Counted from the first letter of the stretch, positions 8,690-17,792 are shown. The stretch is DNA of 64,000 nt from Yoonia vestfoldensis DSM 16212 (GCF_000382265.1 NZ_KB907988.1:18142-82141), one strand, 5' to 3'. Notes: generated from the sequence alone by a model not told the origin. Made by a program: numbers and translations.

Positions 8690-9050
8690 GAGGTCTACTG
8701 TTCACTTCGTCCAAACTCTTCGGGAATAGCTTGTCCGCTTCGGGGGTCTTGATCGACGGCGGGATCATGACCTTGTCACCCGGCGTCCAGTCCGCAGGCG
8801 TGGCAATATGCTTTGCGTCACCCGTGTAAAGCGCGTCGATTACCCGCAGGATTTCATCTAGATTGCGCCCCACATCTAACGGACAGGCCATAGACAGACG
8901 GATATTCTTATCCGGGTCGATGATGAAGACCGACCGCATCGCCGCCGTCGAGCTTTCGTGTACGTAGATCATGTCATAAAGCCGCGCCACCGTGGCTGTC
9001 CGGGTCGCTGACAATCGGGAATTTGACAGTCGTGACGTTCGTCAAGACTA
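8690..9050 (-). pseudogene. Peroxiredoxin (1-Cys/Prx6-type) remnant
   Basis: On the minus strand, the peptides VKFPIVSDPDSH and then LYDMIYVHESSTAAMRSVF, IIDPDKNIRLSM, GRNLDEILRVIDAL and ATPADWTPGDKVMIP match the C-terminal half of 1-Cys peroxiredoxins. An extra base near 8993 shifts the frame. The N-terminal half with the peroxidatic cysteine is absent, and the extreme C-terminus is replaced near 8700. It is clearly a dead remnant at the left border of the zinc island. Confidence 0.85.
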
Positions 9051-9106
9051 CCAAATATGCAGCTTCGGGCCGGCTAGGTCTTGTTCGGGGTTGAGTTGCG
9101 AATGGG

Positions 9107-9904
9107 TTATTGTGTGGATGTGCGCACGCTGCCTGCGATGCTGAGTACGGCAAAGATGACGGCGGCAACACAGACAATGGACGGTCCTGCTGGCGTGTCA
9201 AATATGTAGGCGGCCCGCAGCCCGACCAAAGCCGAGACAGAACCGATGCCTGCCGCCACCAAAGCCATGCTTTCTGGCGTGCGGCTCAGGGGTCTTGCGG
9301 CGGCGGCGGGGATGATCAGCATCGCGGCGATCAAAAGCACGCCCACGACCTTGATCGCGACGGCGACGGTAATAGCCAATGCCAGCGTCAGAACGAGTTG
9401 TTCACGTTTTGGATTGATGCCGCTGGCATGGGCCAAATCCTCGTTCAGCGTTGCAGTCAGAAGGGGCGACCAGCGCCAGCTGATTAGTCCCACCACAAGG
9501 GCAGCACCCCCCCAAATCACCGCGAGGTCCATGCGCGACACGGCAAGTATGTCGCCAAAGAGATAAGCCATCAGATCGATCCGGATACCGGACAGGAACG
9601 ACACCGCCACCAGCCCGAAGGCCAATGCGGAATGGGCGAGAACCCCCAGCAGCGTGTCCATCGCATAGCCCCGCCCCGTGAGCAGGTTCACTGTCAGCGC
9701 CATCAGAAGCGCAATCACCATGGCCCCGGCAAAGACCGAGATCGACAGGGCCAGCGACAGGGCAACGCCTAGGATCGCGGCATGGGCCGTCGCATCGCCG
9801 AAATAGGCCATGCGACGCCAGACGACGAAACAGCCCAGAGGAGCCGCTGCAAGGGCGACACCGACCCCGGCAAGCGTGGCGCGCATCATGAAATCATCGA
9901 GCAT
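9107..9904 (-). CDS. znuB: Zinc ABC transporter permease
   Basis: A 265-residue inner-membrane permease of the ABC-3 family (ZnuB/MntB type). It has about eight hydrophobic segments, the early GDATAHAAILGVAL motif and the cytoplasmic DLAHASGIN coupling segment. With ZnuC and periplasmic ZnuA it imports Zn(II). Its start codon overlaps the znuC stop in a zur-znuC-znuB operon, so it should be zinc-repressed through Zur. Length is normal for the family. Confidence 0.95.
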   Translation of the reverse strand: MLDDFMMRATLAGVGVALAAAPLGCFVVWRRMAYFGDATAHAAILGVALSLALSISVFAGAMVIALLMALTVNLLTGRGYAMDTLLGVLAHSALAFGLVAVSFLSGIRIDLMAYLFGDILAVSRMDLAVIWGGAALVVGLISWRWSPLLTATLNEDLAHASGINPKREQLVLTLALAITVAVAIKVVGVLLIAAMLIIPAAAARPLSRTPESMALVAAGIGSVSALVGLRAAYIFDTPAGPSIVCVAAVIFAVLSIAGSVRTSTQ

Positions 9905-10650
9905 TATTCGGCGGCCTCTGTATGGTCATAGTGATGATCATGATCGTGCGCGTGGTCATGATCATGGCGATACAGCGCCAGCGCCCCCATCGTGCCCGAC
10001 CCGAACAGCGCACGGTATTCCGGGGCCGAGGCGACCACTTCCGGCGTGCCTTCACAGCAGACATGGCCGTTGAGGCAGATCACCCTGTCCGACGCGCTCA
10101 TCACCACGTGCAGCTCGTGGCTGATCATCAGCACGGCGCAGCCGGTGTCACGCCGCACCGTCTCGATCTGGCGGTAAAAGGCGGCGGACCCCGGCTGATC
10201 CAGCCCCTGCGTCGCCTCGTCAAGCAGCAGGAGTTGGGGCTTCCCGATCAACGCGCGCGCCAGCAGCACCCGCTGGAACTGCCCGCCGGACAACCGCGAC
10301 ATCTGCGCGCCGGACAGGTCCGGCACACCGGCTTGGGCCAGTGCTTCGCCAAGGTGAGGTGCAGAAACCCCTCCCGGCAGCGCCAAAAAGCGCGCCACGG
10401 TCATCGGCAATGTTGGGTCGATGTGCAAACGCTGCGGCACATAGCCCACTCGCAGGTCGGAACTCTGCGTCACCCGACCGCGCGACGGCTTCACCGCGCC
10501 GATGATGGACCGCAGAAGGCTGGTCTTGCCCGACCCATTTGGCCCAACGATGGTAACGATCTCGCCGTGTTCAACCGTAAGCGAGACGTGCGACAACACC
10601 GTCTTCGCGCCATAGCGAACGCTCAGGTTCTCGACTTGCACAAGGCTCAT
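9904..10650 (-). CDS. znuC: Zinc ABC transporter ATP-binding protein
   Basis: A 248-residue ABC ATPase energising zinc uptake. Walker A is GPNGSGKT (36-43), the signature LSGGQ (120-124) and Walker B LLLLDEA (about 140-146). The C-terminus carries a histidine/aspartate-rich tail (residues about 228-243, HDHDHAHDHDHHYDH). This tail is common in ZnuC proteins and probably binds zinc. The gene overlaps zur upstream by four bases and znuB downstream by one. Confidence 0.95.
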   Translation of the reverse strand: MSLVQVENLSVRYGAKTVLSHVSLTVEHGEIVTIVGPNGSGKTSLLRSIIGAVKPSRGRVTQSSDLRVGYVPQRLHIDPTLPMTVARFLALPGGVSAPHLGEALAQAGVPDLSGAQMSRLSGGQFQRVLLARALIGKPQLLLLDEATQGLDQPGSAAFYRQIETVRRDTGCAVLMISHELHVVMSASDRVICLNGHVCCEGTPEVVASAPEYRALFGSGTMGALALYRHDHDHAHDHDHHYDHTEAAE

Positions 10651-11177
10651 ACGGATACTTTCTCGGGGGCTTTTTCAGCGCAGTTCGGACAGACCCCTTC
10701 CGCTTCGACCACGGTGCGCTCGATCCGAAATCCGATTGCGCGGGCGGCGGTGCCCAATGCACCCTTGGCCACAACCGAGTGCGCCTCGGCTACGGAATCG
10801 CATAAGCGACAAATCATGAAAGCAGGCGCGTGGTTTTCGCCGGGATGGGCGCAAGCGATGAAGGCATTCAGCCGTTCGATCTTGTGGGCCAGTCCATGAG
10901 CCACAAGAAAATCAAGCGCACGGTAGGCGACGGGTGGTTGTGATCCAAAACCTTCGTCGCGCAGGCGATCCAGAATCGTGTATGCGCCGAGCGCCCGGTG
11001 TTCCTGCAAAAGGATCTCCAGAACCTTGCGGCGCACTGGCGTGAACCGCAGATTTTTCTTTTCACAGCGCGTCTCGGCAGCCGCCAGCCCATCCGCCACA
11101 CAGGTGCCGTGGTCGTGGTGCGCGAACCCCACCGGAGTTGCAGTGCCTTCCAGGCCTTTCGAGGAGCCACTTGTCAT
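10647..11177 (-). CDS. zur: Fur-family zinc uptake regulator
   Basis: A 176-residue Fur-family repressor. It has an N-terminal winged helix (FTPVRRKVLEILL...PVAYRALDFLV) and a C-terminal metal/dimer domain with structural-zinc cysteine pairs C123/C126 and C163/C166. The N-terminus has an unusual HHDHGTC stretch. As first gene of the zur-znuCB operon and divergent from znuA, it is a zinc sensor rather than an iron or manganese one. It should bind the palindromic sites listed elsewhere in this window. Confidence 0.93.
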   Translation of the reverse strand: MTSGSSKGLEGTATPVGFAHHDHGTCVADGLAAAETRCEKKNLRFTPVRRKVLEILLQEHRALGAYTILDRLRDEGFGSQPPVAYRALDFLVAHGLAHKIERLNAFIACAHPGENHAPAFMICRLCDSVAEAHSVVAKGALGTAARAIGFRIERTVVEAEGVCPNCAEKAPEKVSV

Positions 11178-11233
11178 GTTATCACGTTTCCAATATGAGG
11201 AATGTAACGTTATACAATCACATGGAGGACATG
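11178..11233. promoter_or_regulatory. Divergent zur/znuA promoter with candidate Zur site
   Basis: Only 56 bases separate the two start codons. The region contains taacgtta (11205-11212), a perfect palindrome inside tgtaacgttataca, and a gttat half-site at 11178-11182 touching the zur start. A Zur site is expected here. The match to the clearer GTTATnnnATAAC sites at 16683, 20521 and 20691 is weak. The ribosome site ggagga (11224-11229) serves znuA. Confidence 0.5.
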
Positions 11234-12268
11234 ATGTCCAGAATGCTGCTTCCCCTTTCGATCACCGCCGCCCTGATGGGAGGGACCGCCTTTGCGGAAG
11301 TGCCCCGTGTTGCCGTTGACATCGCACCGGTCCATTCGCTGGTCGCGCGTGTCATGGATGGCGTCGGGACACCCGACCTGATCGTCCAGTCCGGTGCCAG
11401 CCCACATGAATATTCGCTCCGCCCCTCCGAGGCCACCGCGTTACAGGAGGCGGATCTTGTCTTCTGGGTCAGCCCCGATCTGACCCCGTGGCTCGGTGAC
11501 GCGATAGAGACACTGGCGACAAACGCGACCGTGACGGAACTACTGGAAGCGGACGGCACGATCGAGCTTGAGTTCCGGGAAGGCGCGCTGTTCGAGGCGC
11601 ACGAGGAGCACGCCGAAGGCGAACACGAGGGCGAGGAGCATGCCGAGGGTGAGCATGACGACCACGAAGGCGAAGAGCACGCCGAAGGAGAGCATCACGA
11701 CCACGAAGGCGAGGAACACGCCGGGGAAGAGGCTGGCCATGAGGGCCACGACCACGGCGAACATGACCCCCACGCGTGGCTGTCACCGCAGAATGCTGCG
11801 ACCTGGCTGAATGTGATCGCGGGTCAGCTTTCCGCAACCGATCCGGACAATGCCGGTGCTTATTTCGCAAATGCAGCCGCAGGTCGGGCCGAGATCGACA
11901 CCCTGACCGCCGAAGTCAATGCAATGTTGGAGCCGGTGCGTGGCGCACGGTTCATCGTCTTTCACGACGCCTATCAATATTTTGAATCCGCCTTCGATTT
12001 CCCCGCTTCGGGTGCCATTTCAGTGAGCGACGCCTCCGACCCAAGCCCGGCCCGGATTGCCGAAATCCGTGCAAGGATTGCTGATGAAGGCATCGATTGC
12101 GTGCTGGCTGAGCCACAGTTCAACGCAGGTCTTGTGGCAACAGTTCTTGACGGAACGGAGGCCGGAACCGGTATCCTCGACCCTCTTGGCTCCGATCTGG
12201 AGCCCGGCCCGGCGCTTTATCCCCAACTTATCCGCAATCTCGCAACAAACCTCGCGGAGTGCCTCTGA
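11234..12268 (+). CDS. znuA: Periplasmic zinc-binding protein
   Basis: A 344-residue cluster-9 solute-binding protein that captures Zn(II) in the periplasm for ZnuBC. A signal peptide (MSRMLLPLSITAALMGGTAFA) precedes the mature start near EVPRV. Zinc-ligand segments are visible: GASPHEYSLRPS, the HDPHAWLSPQN block after the loop, and FHDAYQYFE. A very long Glu/His/Asp-rich loop (about residues 117-177) contains near-repeats of the unit HEGEEHAEGEH. I chose ATG 11234 because ggagga lies five bases upstream; ATG 11231 and 11222 are in frame. Confidence 0.95.
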   Translation: MSRMLLPLSITAALMGGTAFAEVPRVAVDIAPVHSLVARVMDGVGTPDLIVQSGASPHEYSLRPSEATALQEADLVFWVSPDLTPWLGDAIETLATNATVTELLEADGTIELEFREGALFEAHEEHAEGEHEGEEHAEGEHDDHEGEEHAEGEHHDHEGEEHAGEEAGHEGHDHGEHDPHAWLSPQNAATWLNVIAGQLSATDPDNAGAYFANAAAGRAEIDTLTAEVNAMLEPVRGARFIVFHDAYQYFESAFDFPASGAISVSDASDPSPARIAEIRARIADEGIDCVLAEPQFNAGLVATVLDGTEAGTGILDPLGSDLEPGPALYPQLIRNLATNLAECL

Positions 12269-12321
12269 ACAGAGCTGAATCGATGGGGCTGTTGGCGTAT
12301 ATCGCGTTGGCGGCCCGACTC

Positions 12322-12510
12322 CCACCTGCCTGTGACACGACGACCGGATTTGTCTGCGTGGGTAAGACCTCGCTTCTGAATGCCATTTTGCGCGACGGAT
12401 TCAACGGGAGGATTGCTGCAATCGTGAACGAGTTCGGCTATACAGGTTTCGATTACGATCTGGTCAAGGCCGTTAGCGAAGAGGTGATCCTGATGCAGTC
12501 AGACTGTTAA
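12322..12510 (+). pseudogene. COG0523 GTPase N-terminal remnant
   Basis: The peptides LNAILRDGF, IAAIVNEFGYTGFDYDLV and EEVILMQSDC correspond to the start of a COG0523 metal chaperone up to its CxCC motif. A base is missing before the P-loop (LPVT then TTGF falls in two frames), and the P-loop itself is degraded to GFVCVGKT. A stop codon follows QSDC. The remaining two thirds are absent, so this is a relic of a fourth COG0523 copy in the zinc island. Confidence 0.85.
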
Positions 12511-12609
12511 TACGCTCAAGCGCCAATTAGCCGCTTTTCAGTAAGGTGGTTTGCCATTTTAAAAGCTGCCGCTTATTAACTTTGCGATATTACAAAGGAA
12601 CTGAGACGC

Positions 12610-13260
12610 CTGAAACGCCCATTTGGCTCAACCATTGGCCTGACGCTTGGCATCGGCCTTGCGGTCCCGGCTGAAGCGCATCCGCATGTCTTTGTCGACG
12701 GCGGGGTTAATTTTGTCATGTCGGGGCCGGAGACGCTCGATGCTTTGTCGGTCACGTGGCTCTATGATGATTTCGAAACGCTCTATGATCTCTCGTCCCG
12801 TGGGATAGAGCCGGAGGCGAACGGCAGCCTTTCTGAAGCCGACCGGGAGACGATCCGCGCAGCGTATAGTGACTGGCCGGACGATTTTGACGGCTCGGCG
12901 CACCTGTCGATCGACGGTCAGGCGATTGAATTGGCATGGCCCAGCGATCTAGCGGTCGATCTGGTCGACGGACGCCTGCAACTCACCTTTCTACGCAAGT
13001 TGGAAGAACCGGCAGATCTGGTGGGCAAGGCCGTCGAGGTCGCATTCTACGAAGCTACGTATTTCTTTGCCTTCAAGATCACCAACCAACCTGTCTTTGA
13101 TGGCAGCGAGGCCTGTGAGGCGACCGTTGTGCCGTACACACCTGGCGAACAGTCCGACGAGTTGCAGCAAAAGCTCGCGATGCTGGGCCGCGAAGAGACC
13201 CCGGACATCGCCAATGTCGGTCAGCTATTTGCAGACAGGATTATCATAGAATGCGCATAG
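12610..13260 (+). CDS. DUF1007 periplasmic protein, probable CTG start
   Basis: A periplasmic protein of DUF1007, the usual partner of NicO-type metal exporters. Mature residues begin HPHVFVDGGVNF. The frame is open upstream of ATG 12718 and encodes a good signal peptide (KRPFGSTIGLTLGIGLAVPAEA). No ATG, GTG or TTG serves it. CTG at 12610, nine bases after aaggaa, is the best start. If initiation is only at 12718, the protein would lack its signal and its HPHVF start. The C-terminal segment (about 50 residues) recurs in the next remnant. Confidence 0.7.
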   Translation: MKRPFGSTIGLTLGIGLAVPAEAHPHVFVDGGVNFVMSGPETLDALSVTWLYDDFETLYDLSSRGIEPEANGSLSEADRETIRAAYSDWPDDFDGSAHLSIDGQAIELAWPSDLAVDLVDGRLQLTFLRKLEEPADLVGKAVEVAFYEATYFFAFKITNQPVFDGSEACEATVVPYTPGEQSDELQQKLAMLGREETPDIANVGQLFADRIIIECA

Positions 13261-13483
13261 CAGTTTCGATCACGTTGATCTTGCCGGCGATCCTGCTGTT
13301 CGCCATCGGAAAAATTTGCAATCTCTTTCGGGCACATGCGAAGCCGAAGTCGCTCCGTTCGAACCGGACGCCGCTGCCGCCGCGTTGCAGGCGCAACTTG
13401 CTGCCTTGTTCCGGAAGGAAACGCCGGAGCAAGACAATGTCGGACGCTTGTTCTCCGATGAGGTCAGCCTGACATGTCGATGA
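13251..13483 (+). pseudogene. Fused remnants: exporter 5' end and DUF1007 3' end
   Basis: A frame starting MRIAVSITLILPAILLFAI overlaps the DUF1007 stop codon, where a NicO exporter start would be expected. From 13331, in another frame, the sequence GTCEAEVAPFEP...LFRKETPEQDNVGRLFSDEV parallels the end of the preceding DUF1007 protein (ACEATVVPYTP...LGREETPDIANVGQLFADRI). This looks like a deletion between two tandem DUF1007-NicO pairs. It left the first exporter's start joined to the second DUF1007's tail. Confidence 0.7.
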
Positions 13484-14361
13484 GACTGTTTTTGATTTTT
13501 TCTGCCTTGATCGTGGCGCTTGCGGGCCTCTGGGTGCTGCTGCCTTGGACCGCAATCCTGCATTGGGCTATCGCCGAACAGCGAACGTTCCAGAACTCAA
13601 TGGCACGCGCCCTGCGCGGTATTCAGGCCGGAGAGCCTCTGGCAGTCTGGACACTCTGTGCAGCGACTGCTGCCTATGGGTTTGTCCATGCGCTTGGCCC
13701 AGGGCATGGCAAGGTCCTGATCGGTGGGGCGGCCTTGGCAAGTTCTGTGAGTATGCGTCGCCTTGGCGTTCTCACACTTCTTTCGAGTCTTGCGCAGGCT
13801 GGCACTGCGATCCTGCTCGTCGGTGGCCTCGTCTTCCTTTTTCGACTGGGATCGAGAGATCTGGTGAGCTTCACCGAAACGTGGCTTGCCCCGGCCAGCT
13901 ACGCCGCCATTGCAGCAATCGGAGGGATTCTGATCTTTCGTGGTGCGCGGTCGTGGCACCAGATAGGCCAGCGAGATCATCATGACGAAAACTGCGGTTG
14001 TGGTCACGCTCATGGGCCAAGCATCGAGGAAGTCCGCACGCTGGGTTCAAGGCGGGATGCCTTGGCCCTCATTGCCAGCATCGCAATCAGACCCTGCACG
14101 GGCGCGCTGTTTGTTCTGGTCATCGCTGCCCGCTTCGACGCCTTCTGGATCGGGGCTCTTGCGGTCATCACGATGGGACTGGGGACAGCGGCATTCAACC
14201 TTTTGGTTGCCGGATCAGGTGTTGTGACCCGCAGCCTGGCCGGATTAGGCGCAGGCGACGGTGAAGGGGTTCTGACGCTGTCAGCGGCTCTTCATGTCAT
14301 CGGTGGTCTGCTGATCGTGACCCTCAGCATCGGCATGCTACTGCCATGGTTGGGTGTATGA
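13474..14361 (+). CDS. NicO/RcnA-type metal ion exporter
   Basis: A 295-residue inner-membrane protein with six to seven hydrophobic segments. It carries the NicO-family signature HALGPGHGK near residue 74 and RPCTGA in the second half. Between them a His/Cys-rich loop (RDHHDENCGCGHAHG) probably binds metal. Family members move Ni, Co or other divalent ions. Placement between znuA and Zur-controlled genes suggests a role in zinc or cobalt balance. The start overlaps the DUF1007 remnant. Confidence 0.85.
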   Translation: MSMRLFLIFSALIVALAGLWVLLPWTAILHWAIAEQRTFQNSMARALRGIQAGEPLAVWTLCAATAAYGFVHALGPGHGKVLIGGAALASSVSMRRLGVLTLLSSLAQAGTAILLVGGLVFLFRLGSRDLVSFTETWLAPASYAAIAAIGGILIFRGARSWHQIGQRDHHDENCGCGHAHGPSIEEVRTLGSRRDALALIASIAIRPCTGALFVLVIAARFDAFWIGALAVITMGLGTAAFNLLVAGSGVVTRSLAGLGAGDGEGVLTLSAALHVIGGLLIVTLSIGMLLPWLGV

Positions 14362-14375
14362 CTGCATGCCGCAGA

Positions 14376-14633
14376 TCAAAATTCGAGACCTGTGACATCC
14401 ACCTCGCTAACCTCCAGCACCGGTGCTGGAAAACGCAGCACGAACCGGCGCTTATCCTGTTTCATAACAGTGACGACCGTCTCGAAATCAGGACAGCCGG
14501 GTTCGTGGCAGGCAAGCTCAGCCACCGAGACATGATCGTCGTCCTCCAGCGTCATATGTGCGGCCACCCAGCCCTTGATCCGGGCGACCTGTTCGGGATC
14601 GGGTGGCGGTCGGCGCTTGAACAGGTTGAACAT
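14376..14633 (-). CDS. Small conserved protein of the COG0523-WD40 operon
   Basis: An 85-residue protein starting [15 protein letters not shown]. It has the segment SVAELACHEPGCPDFETVV, which includes two cysteines, a histidine and several acids that could bind metal. Its start overlaps the stop of the upstream WD40 gene by one base (TGATG), so it is translationally coupled as the third gene of the operon starting with the COG0523 GTPase. No named family is recognised. Confidence 0.7.
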   Translation of the reverse strand: MFNLFKRRPPPDPEQVARIKGWVAAHMTLEDDDHVSVAELACHEPGCPDFETVVTVMKQDKRRFVLRFPAPVLEVSEVDVTGLEF

Positions 14634-15679
14634 CACGCGCCCTCCCCACCAAGGGGTGCCCAGAGCACACGGCCATCCTCCGCAGCGGCAAAGAGCCATC
14701 CCGTCTCCGGGGTGACCGCAAGGCAGGTAATTGCCTCTCCTCCGCGCCGACTGATCAGCAGCCGTTCTGCGGAAACGTCAAGCTCACTGTAGAGGATCGT
14801 GCCGTCCTTGTATCCTGCGACGACGGCGTCGTGCCCCGGCAGTCCGGCCACCGCCGTCGCGAGCACCTTGCTTTGACCTGCAACCATCAGCGGGTCGCGC
14901 CCCATCGGGCCTTCCTTGCCGTCGAACGGCCAGCAGATCGCGGCATCCGCGCCGCTGGTGACCAGATGCGGTGCGGCCCCCACCCAATCCAGGCTCTTAA
15001 CCTTGACGGGGTAGCCCGACATCCGCATGTCGGCCTTGTCCCGCAGACGCCAGCCATGCAGGGCGTTCTCCTGCATGACCGAGACGACATATTTGCCGTT
15101 CGGGCTGAACCGGACACCCAGATGCGAGCCGGCCCATTTCAGGGCGGTTGATTTCCAGCCGCGTCGGGCCTTTGTCCAGAGTGTCACACCACCATAGTGT
15201 CCTACCGCGAGACGCTCGCCCTTGGAATCGAAGGAAAGGCCTCCGACGGTGCTTGGGTGATCAAGGCTGTGACGGTGGCCGCCGCTGTCCCAAAGATGGA
15301 CGGTCTTGCCAACCGAACAGGCCATGCCACCATCCGCCGCCACAGCGACAGCATCGACCCATTTCGAGCCGAAGCCTTCGATCTCCTCCATCTCGCCCGC
15401 GGCATCCGTCCGCACCAGCCGCCCGTCATCGCCGCCGGTCAGCACGAAGGCCCCTTTCGGATCGGCTGCAAGCGACAGGATAGCGCCCAGATGCGCGCGC
15501 CGCGCCAGCGGGTCGAAACCGGGCTGGAACAAGCGCAGCACACCATCGCCAAAGCCCGCCGCGACGGCATCGCCAAGCACAACCGCGCCTGAAGGCACGG
15601 CAGCGCAATCATACGCCGTCCCCGCCTTCTCGATCGCCGTCGGTTCCAGCGGATCGGCAAAACGCTCTCCCGGACTCAT
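14633..15679 (-). CDS. WD40-repeat beta-propeller protein
   Basis: A 348-residue protein made of about seven WD40-like blades (for example [78 protein letters not shown]). It has no signal peptide, so it is probably cytoplasmic and acts as a protein-interaction platform. Its ATGA start overlaps the COG0523 stop. Tight coupling suggests it works with that metal chaperone, for instance as scaffold or client adaptor. That role is an inference. Confidence 0.8.
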   Translation of the reverse strand: MSPGERFADPLEPTAIEKAGTAYDCAAVPSGAVVLGDAVAAGFGDGVLRLFQPGFDPLARRAHLGAILSLAADPKGAFVLTGGDDGRLVRTDAAGEMEEIEGFGSKWVDAVAVAADGGMACSVGKTVHLWDSGGHRHSLDHPSTVGGLSFDSKGERLAVGHYGGVTLWTKARRGWKSTALKWAGSHLGVRFSPNGKYVVSVMQENALHGWRLRDKADMRMSGYPVKVKSLDWVGAAPHLVTSGADAAICWPFDGKEGPMGRDPLMVAGQSKVLATAVAGLPGHDAVVAGYKDGTILYSELDVSAERLLISRRGGEAITCLAVTPETGWLFAAAEDGRVLWAPLGGEGA

Positions 15680-16641
15680 GCGGCTTTGCACGCTTCGAAA
15701 CCTTCCTTCAGCGCCATGCCGTCCAGATTACGCCCGATGAACACCAGCCGTGAGCCGCGCGGCTTTCCTGCTGGCCAAGGGCCGAGAAAGTTGCCGTCCA
15801 TCAGCATGTGTACACCCTGAATAACATAGCGCTCTGTCTCGCCCGCCATATCGAGGATGCCCTTGGAGCGCAGGATATCCTGCCCGCGGGTTTGCAGGAG
15901 CCGCCCGAACCACGCCTGGAACCTGTCGGGATCAAGGGGTACGTCGGAGGTCAGCGAGATACTCTTGATATTGTCGTCATGCTCATGCTCGTGACCTGAG
16001 TCGAGAAAATCCGGTTCGAACTCCAGCACGCGGTTGAGGTCAAAGGCGTTCAGGCCCAGCACCTCGTCCAGGGGGACCGCGCATTTTTCGGTGCGGATGA
16101 TCTTTGCATAAGGGTTCATCGCCTTGATGCGCGCCTCGACTTTTTCCAAGCCTGCCGCATCCACCAGGTCGATCTTGTTCAGCAGCACGATGTCGGCAAA
16201 CGCAATCTGCTCTTCCGCTTCGTGGCTTTCGGACAGCTGCCCCTCCAGATGCCGCGCGTCCGCCACAGTGACGATGGCATCGAGCCGGGTGAGGTCGGCT
16301 ACGTCCTGATCCACATAAAAGGTCTGCGCCACGGGAGCCGGATCGGCGAGGCCGGTCGTTTCGATCAGGATCGCGTCGAACTGGCCTTTGCGCTTCATCA
16401 ATCCGGCGAGGATGCGGATCAGGTCTCCGCGGACGGTGCAGCAGATACAGCCGTTGTTCATCTCGAACACTTCTTCATCGGCATCCACCACGAGCTCGTT
16501 GTCGATGCCTTCCTCGCCGAACTCATTGACGATTACAGCGTATTTCTTGCCATGCTCCTCGGTCAGGATGCGGTTCAAAAGCGTGGTCTTGCCTGCGCCA
16601 AGAAAGCCGGTGAGGACGGTAACGGGGATTTGGTTTCTCAT
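15676..16641 (-). CDS. COG0523 (CobW/ZNG-like) metal chaperone GTPase
   Basis: A 321-residue P-loop GTPase of the G3E family that hands metal to client proteins. Walker A is GFLGAGKTT (12-20), the metal-binding CxCC motif is CICC (65-68), and the guanine motif is NKID. A short HEHEHDD stretch follows DSG in the linker before the C-terminal CobW domain. It is the first gene of a three-gene operon behind a Zur-like palindrome at 16683-16695, which supports a zinc rather than cobalamin role. Confidence 0.92.
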   Translation of the reverse strand: MRNQIPVTVLTGFLGAGKTTLLNRILTEEHGKKYAVIVNEFGEEGIDNELVVDADEEVFEMNNGCICCTVRGDLIRILAGLMKRKGQFDAILIETTGLADPAPVAQTFYVDQDVADLTRLDAIVTVADARHLEGQLSESHEAEEQIAFADIVLLNKIDLVDAAGLEKVEARIKAMNPYAKIIRTEKCAVPLDEVLGLNAFDLNRVLEFEPDFLDSGHEHEHDDNIKSISLTSDVPLDPDRFQAWFGRLLQTRGQDILRSKGILDMAGETERYVIQGVHMLMDGNFLGPWPAGKPRGSRLVFIGRNLDGMALKEGFEACKAA

Positions 16642-16681
16642 CGAGATATCTCCTTGATGTCTGGTTCGGAAAACCAGAACT

Positions 16682-16696
16682 AGTTATGAAATAACA
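16682..16696. promoter_or_regulatory. Zur-like operator upstream of COG0523 operon
   Basis: The sequence agttatgaaataaca matches the form GTTATnnnATAAC found at 20521 and 20691. It lies 41 bases upstream of the COG0523 start at 16641, a reasonable operator position. Confidence 0.75.
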
Positions 16697-16745
16697 TATC
16701 TTATTCTAATGAATCTGTCCATCGCCGTTCTCACGTCGTCCGACA

Positions 16746-17792
16746 TCAAGCACGCCTGATCATGAGCCACAGAAAGAACAGTCCACCCGTCACCCCGGTG
16801 ACGATACCAATTGGCAGATCTTCAGGTGCCATGACCACCCGTGCCCCTGCATCCGCCCAGATCAGAAACACGGCACCCGCAAGGGCGGACCCCGGCAGAA
16901 CACGCGCGTTATCGCCGCCCGCCACCATGCGTACAAGATGCGGCATCATCAGCCCCACGAACCCGATAATCCCAGAAAATGCTACCATCACCCCTGTGAT
17001 CAACGCCGCGACGGTGAAAACCGCCAGCCGGAACCGCCCGACCGCAATCCCCAATGTGGCGGCAGTCTCATCGCCAAGGCACATTGCGTTAAGCGCGCCC
17101 CGGCGCGACCAGAGCCAAAGCGAACAGGGCACAAGCACCGCGACCGGAAAGAGAAGATGCGACCATTGCGCCAGGCCAAGGCCGCCCAGCATCCAGAACA
17201 CGACTGTGTGGGTCGCGCGTGGATCGCCCAGAAAGATCAGGATGTTCGCTCCGGCCATCACGACAAAGCTGACCGCGACCCCCGCCAAGACAAGACGATC
17301 AGCACTGGTCGCACGGGCCAGATGCGCAACGCCAAGCACCAAAGCGGTTGCCGCCAGCGCACCGCCGAATGCCATCAGCGGAACAGTGAGCAAGCCAATG
17401 AACATACCGGTATGCAACAAAGCCGCAATCGCCCCGAAAGCACCACCCGACGAGATGCCGAGCAGATGCGGGTCCGCCAGCATGTTGCGCGTAACAGCTT
17501 GAAGAGCTGCACCACAAAGGCCCAGCCCCGCCCCGACGAGCCCCGCAAGGATCACACGTGGCAGCCGTATATCCCAGATGATGCTTTCGCGCCCGGCGCT
17601 CCAGTCAGGTGTAACGATACCGGGCAGGACACGGTCAAGTGCCACGCCCCAAACCGTGCCAAGCGGGACGGCCACCGCGCCCACCGATACCGCGACCATC
17701 ACCGACACTCCAATCAGCGCAAGCGCGGACCCCACAGCCCCAAGTCGCCACACAATCCGGCGCGGCGTGTCGGACGCTGTGACAAGGCTCAT
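16746..17792 (-). CDS. FecCD-family ABC transporter permease
   Basis: A 348-residue BtuC/FecCD-type permease with about ten membrane segments. It has the conserved RLPRVILAGLVGAGLGLCGAALQ and LGISSGGAFGA motifs and the C-terminal GFVGLMMPHLVR coupling region. Such permeases import metal-chelate complexes (ferric siderophores, cobalamin, haem, probably zincophores). It overlaps the binding-protein gene by four bases. With the ATPase and DUF1636 genes it follows the HisI paralogue, apparently under one Zur operator. Confidence 0.9.
   Translation of the reverse strand: MSLVTASDTPRRIVWRLGAVGSALALIGVSVMVAVSVGAVAVPLGTVWGVALDRVLPGIVTPDWSAGRESIIWDIRLPRVILAGLVGAGLGLCGAALQAVTRNMLADPHLLGISSGGAFGAIAALLHTGMFIGLLTVPLMAFGGALAATALVLGVAHLARATSADRLVLAGVAVSFVVMAGANILIFLGDPRATHTVVFWMLGGLGLAQWSHLLFPVAVLVPCSLWLWSRRGALNAMCLGDETAATLGIAVGRFRLAVFTVAALITGVMVAFSGIIGFVGLMMPHLVRMVAGGDNARVLPGSALAGAVFLIWADAGARVVMAPEDLPIGIVTGVTGGLFFLWLMIRRA

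Noticed and set aside
11203-11216. Calling the zur/znuA palindrome a confirmed Zur box
   Set aside because: Its layout differs from the three well-matched GTTATnnnATAAC sites, so it is listed only as a weak candidate.
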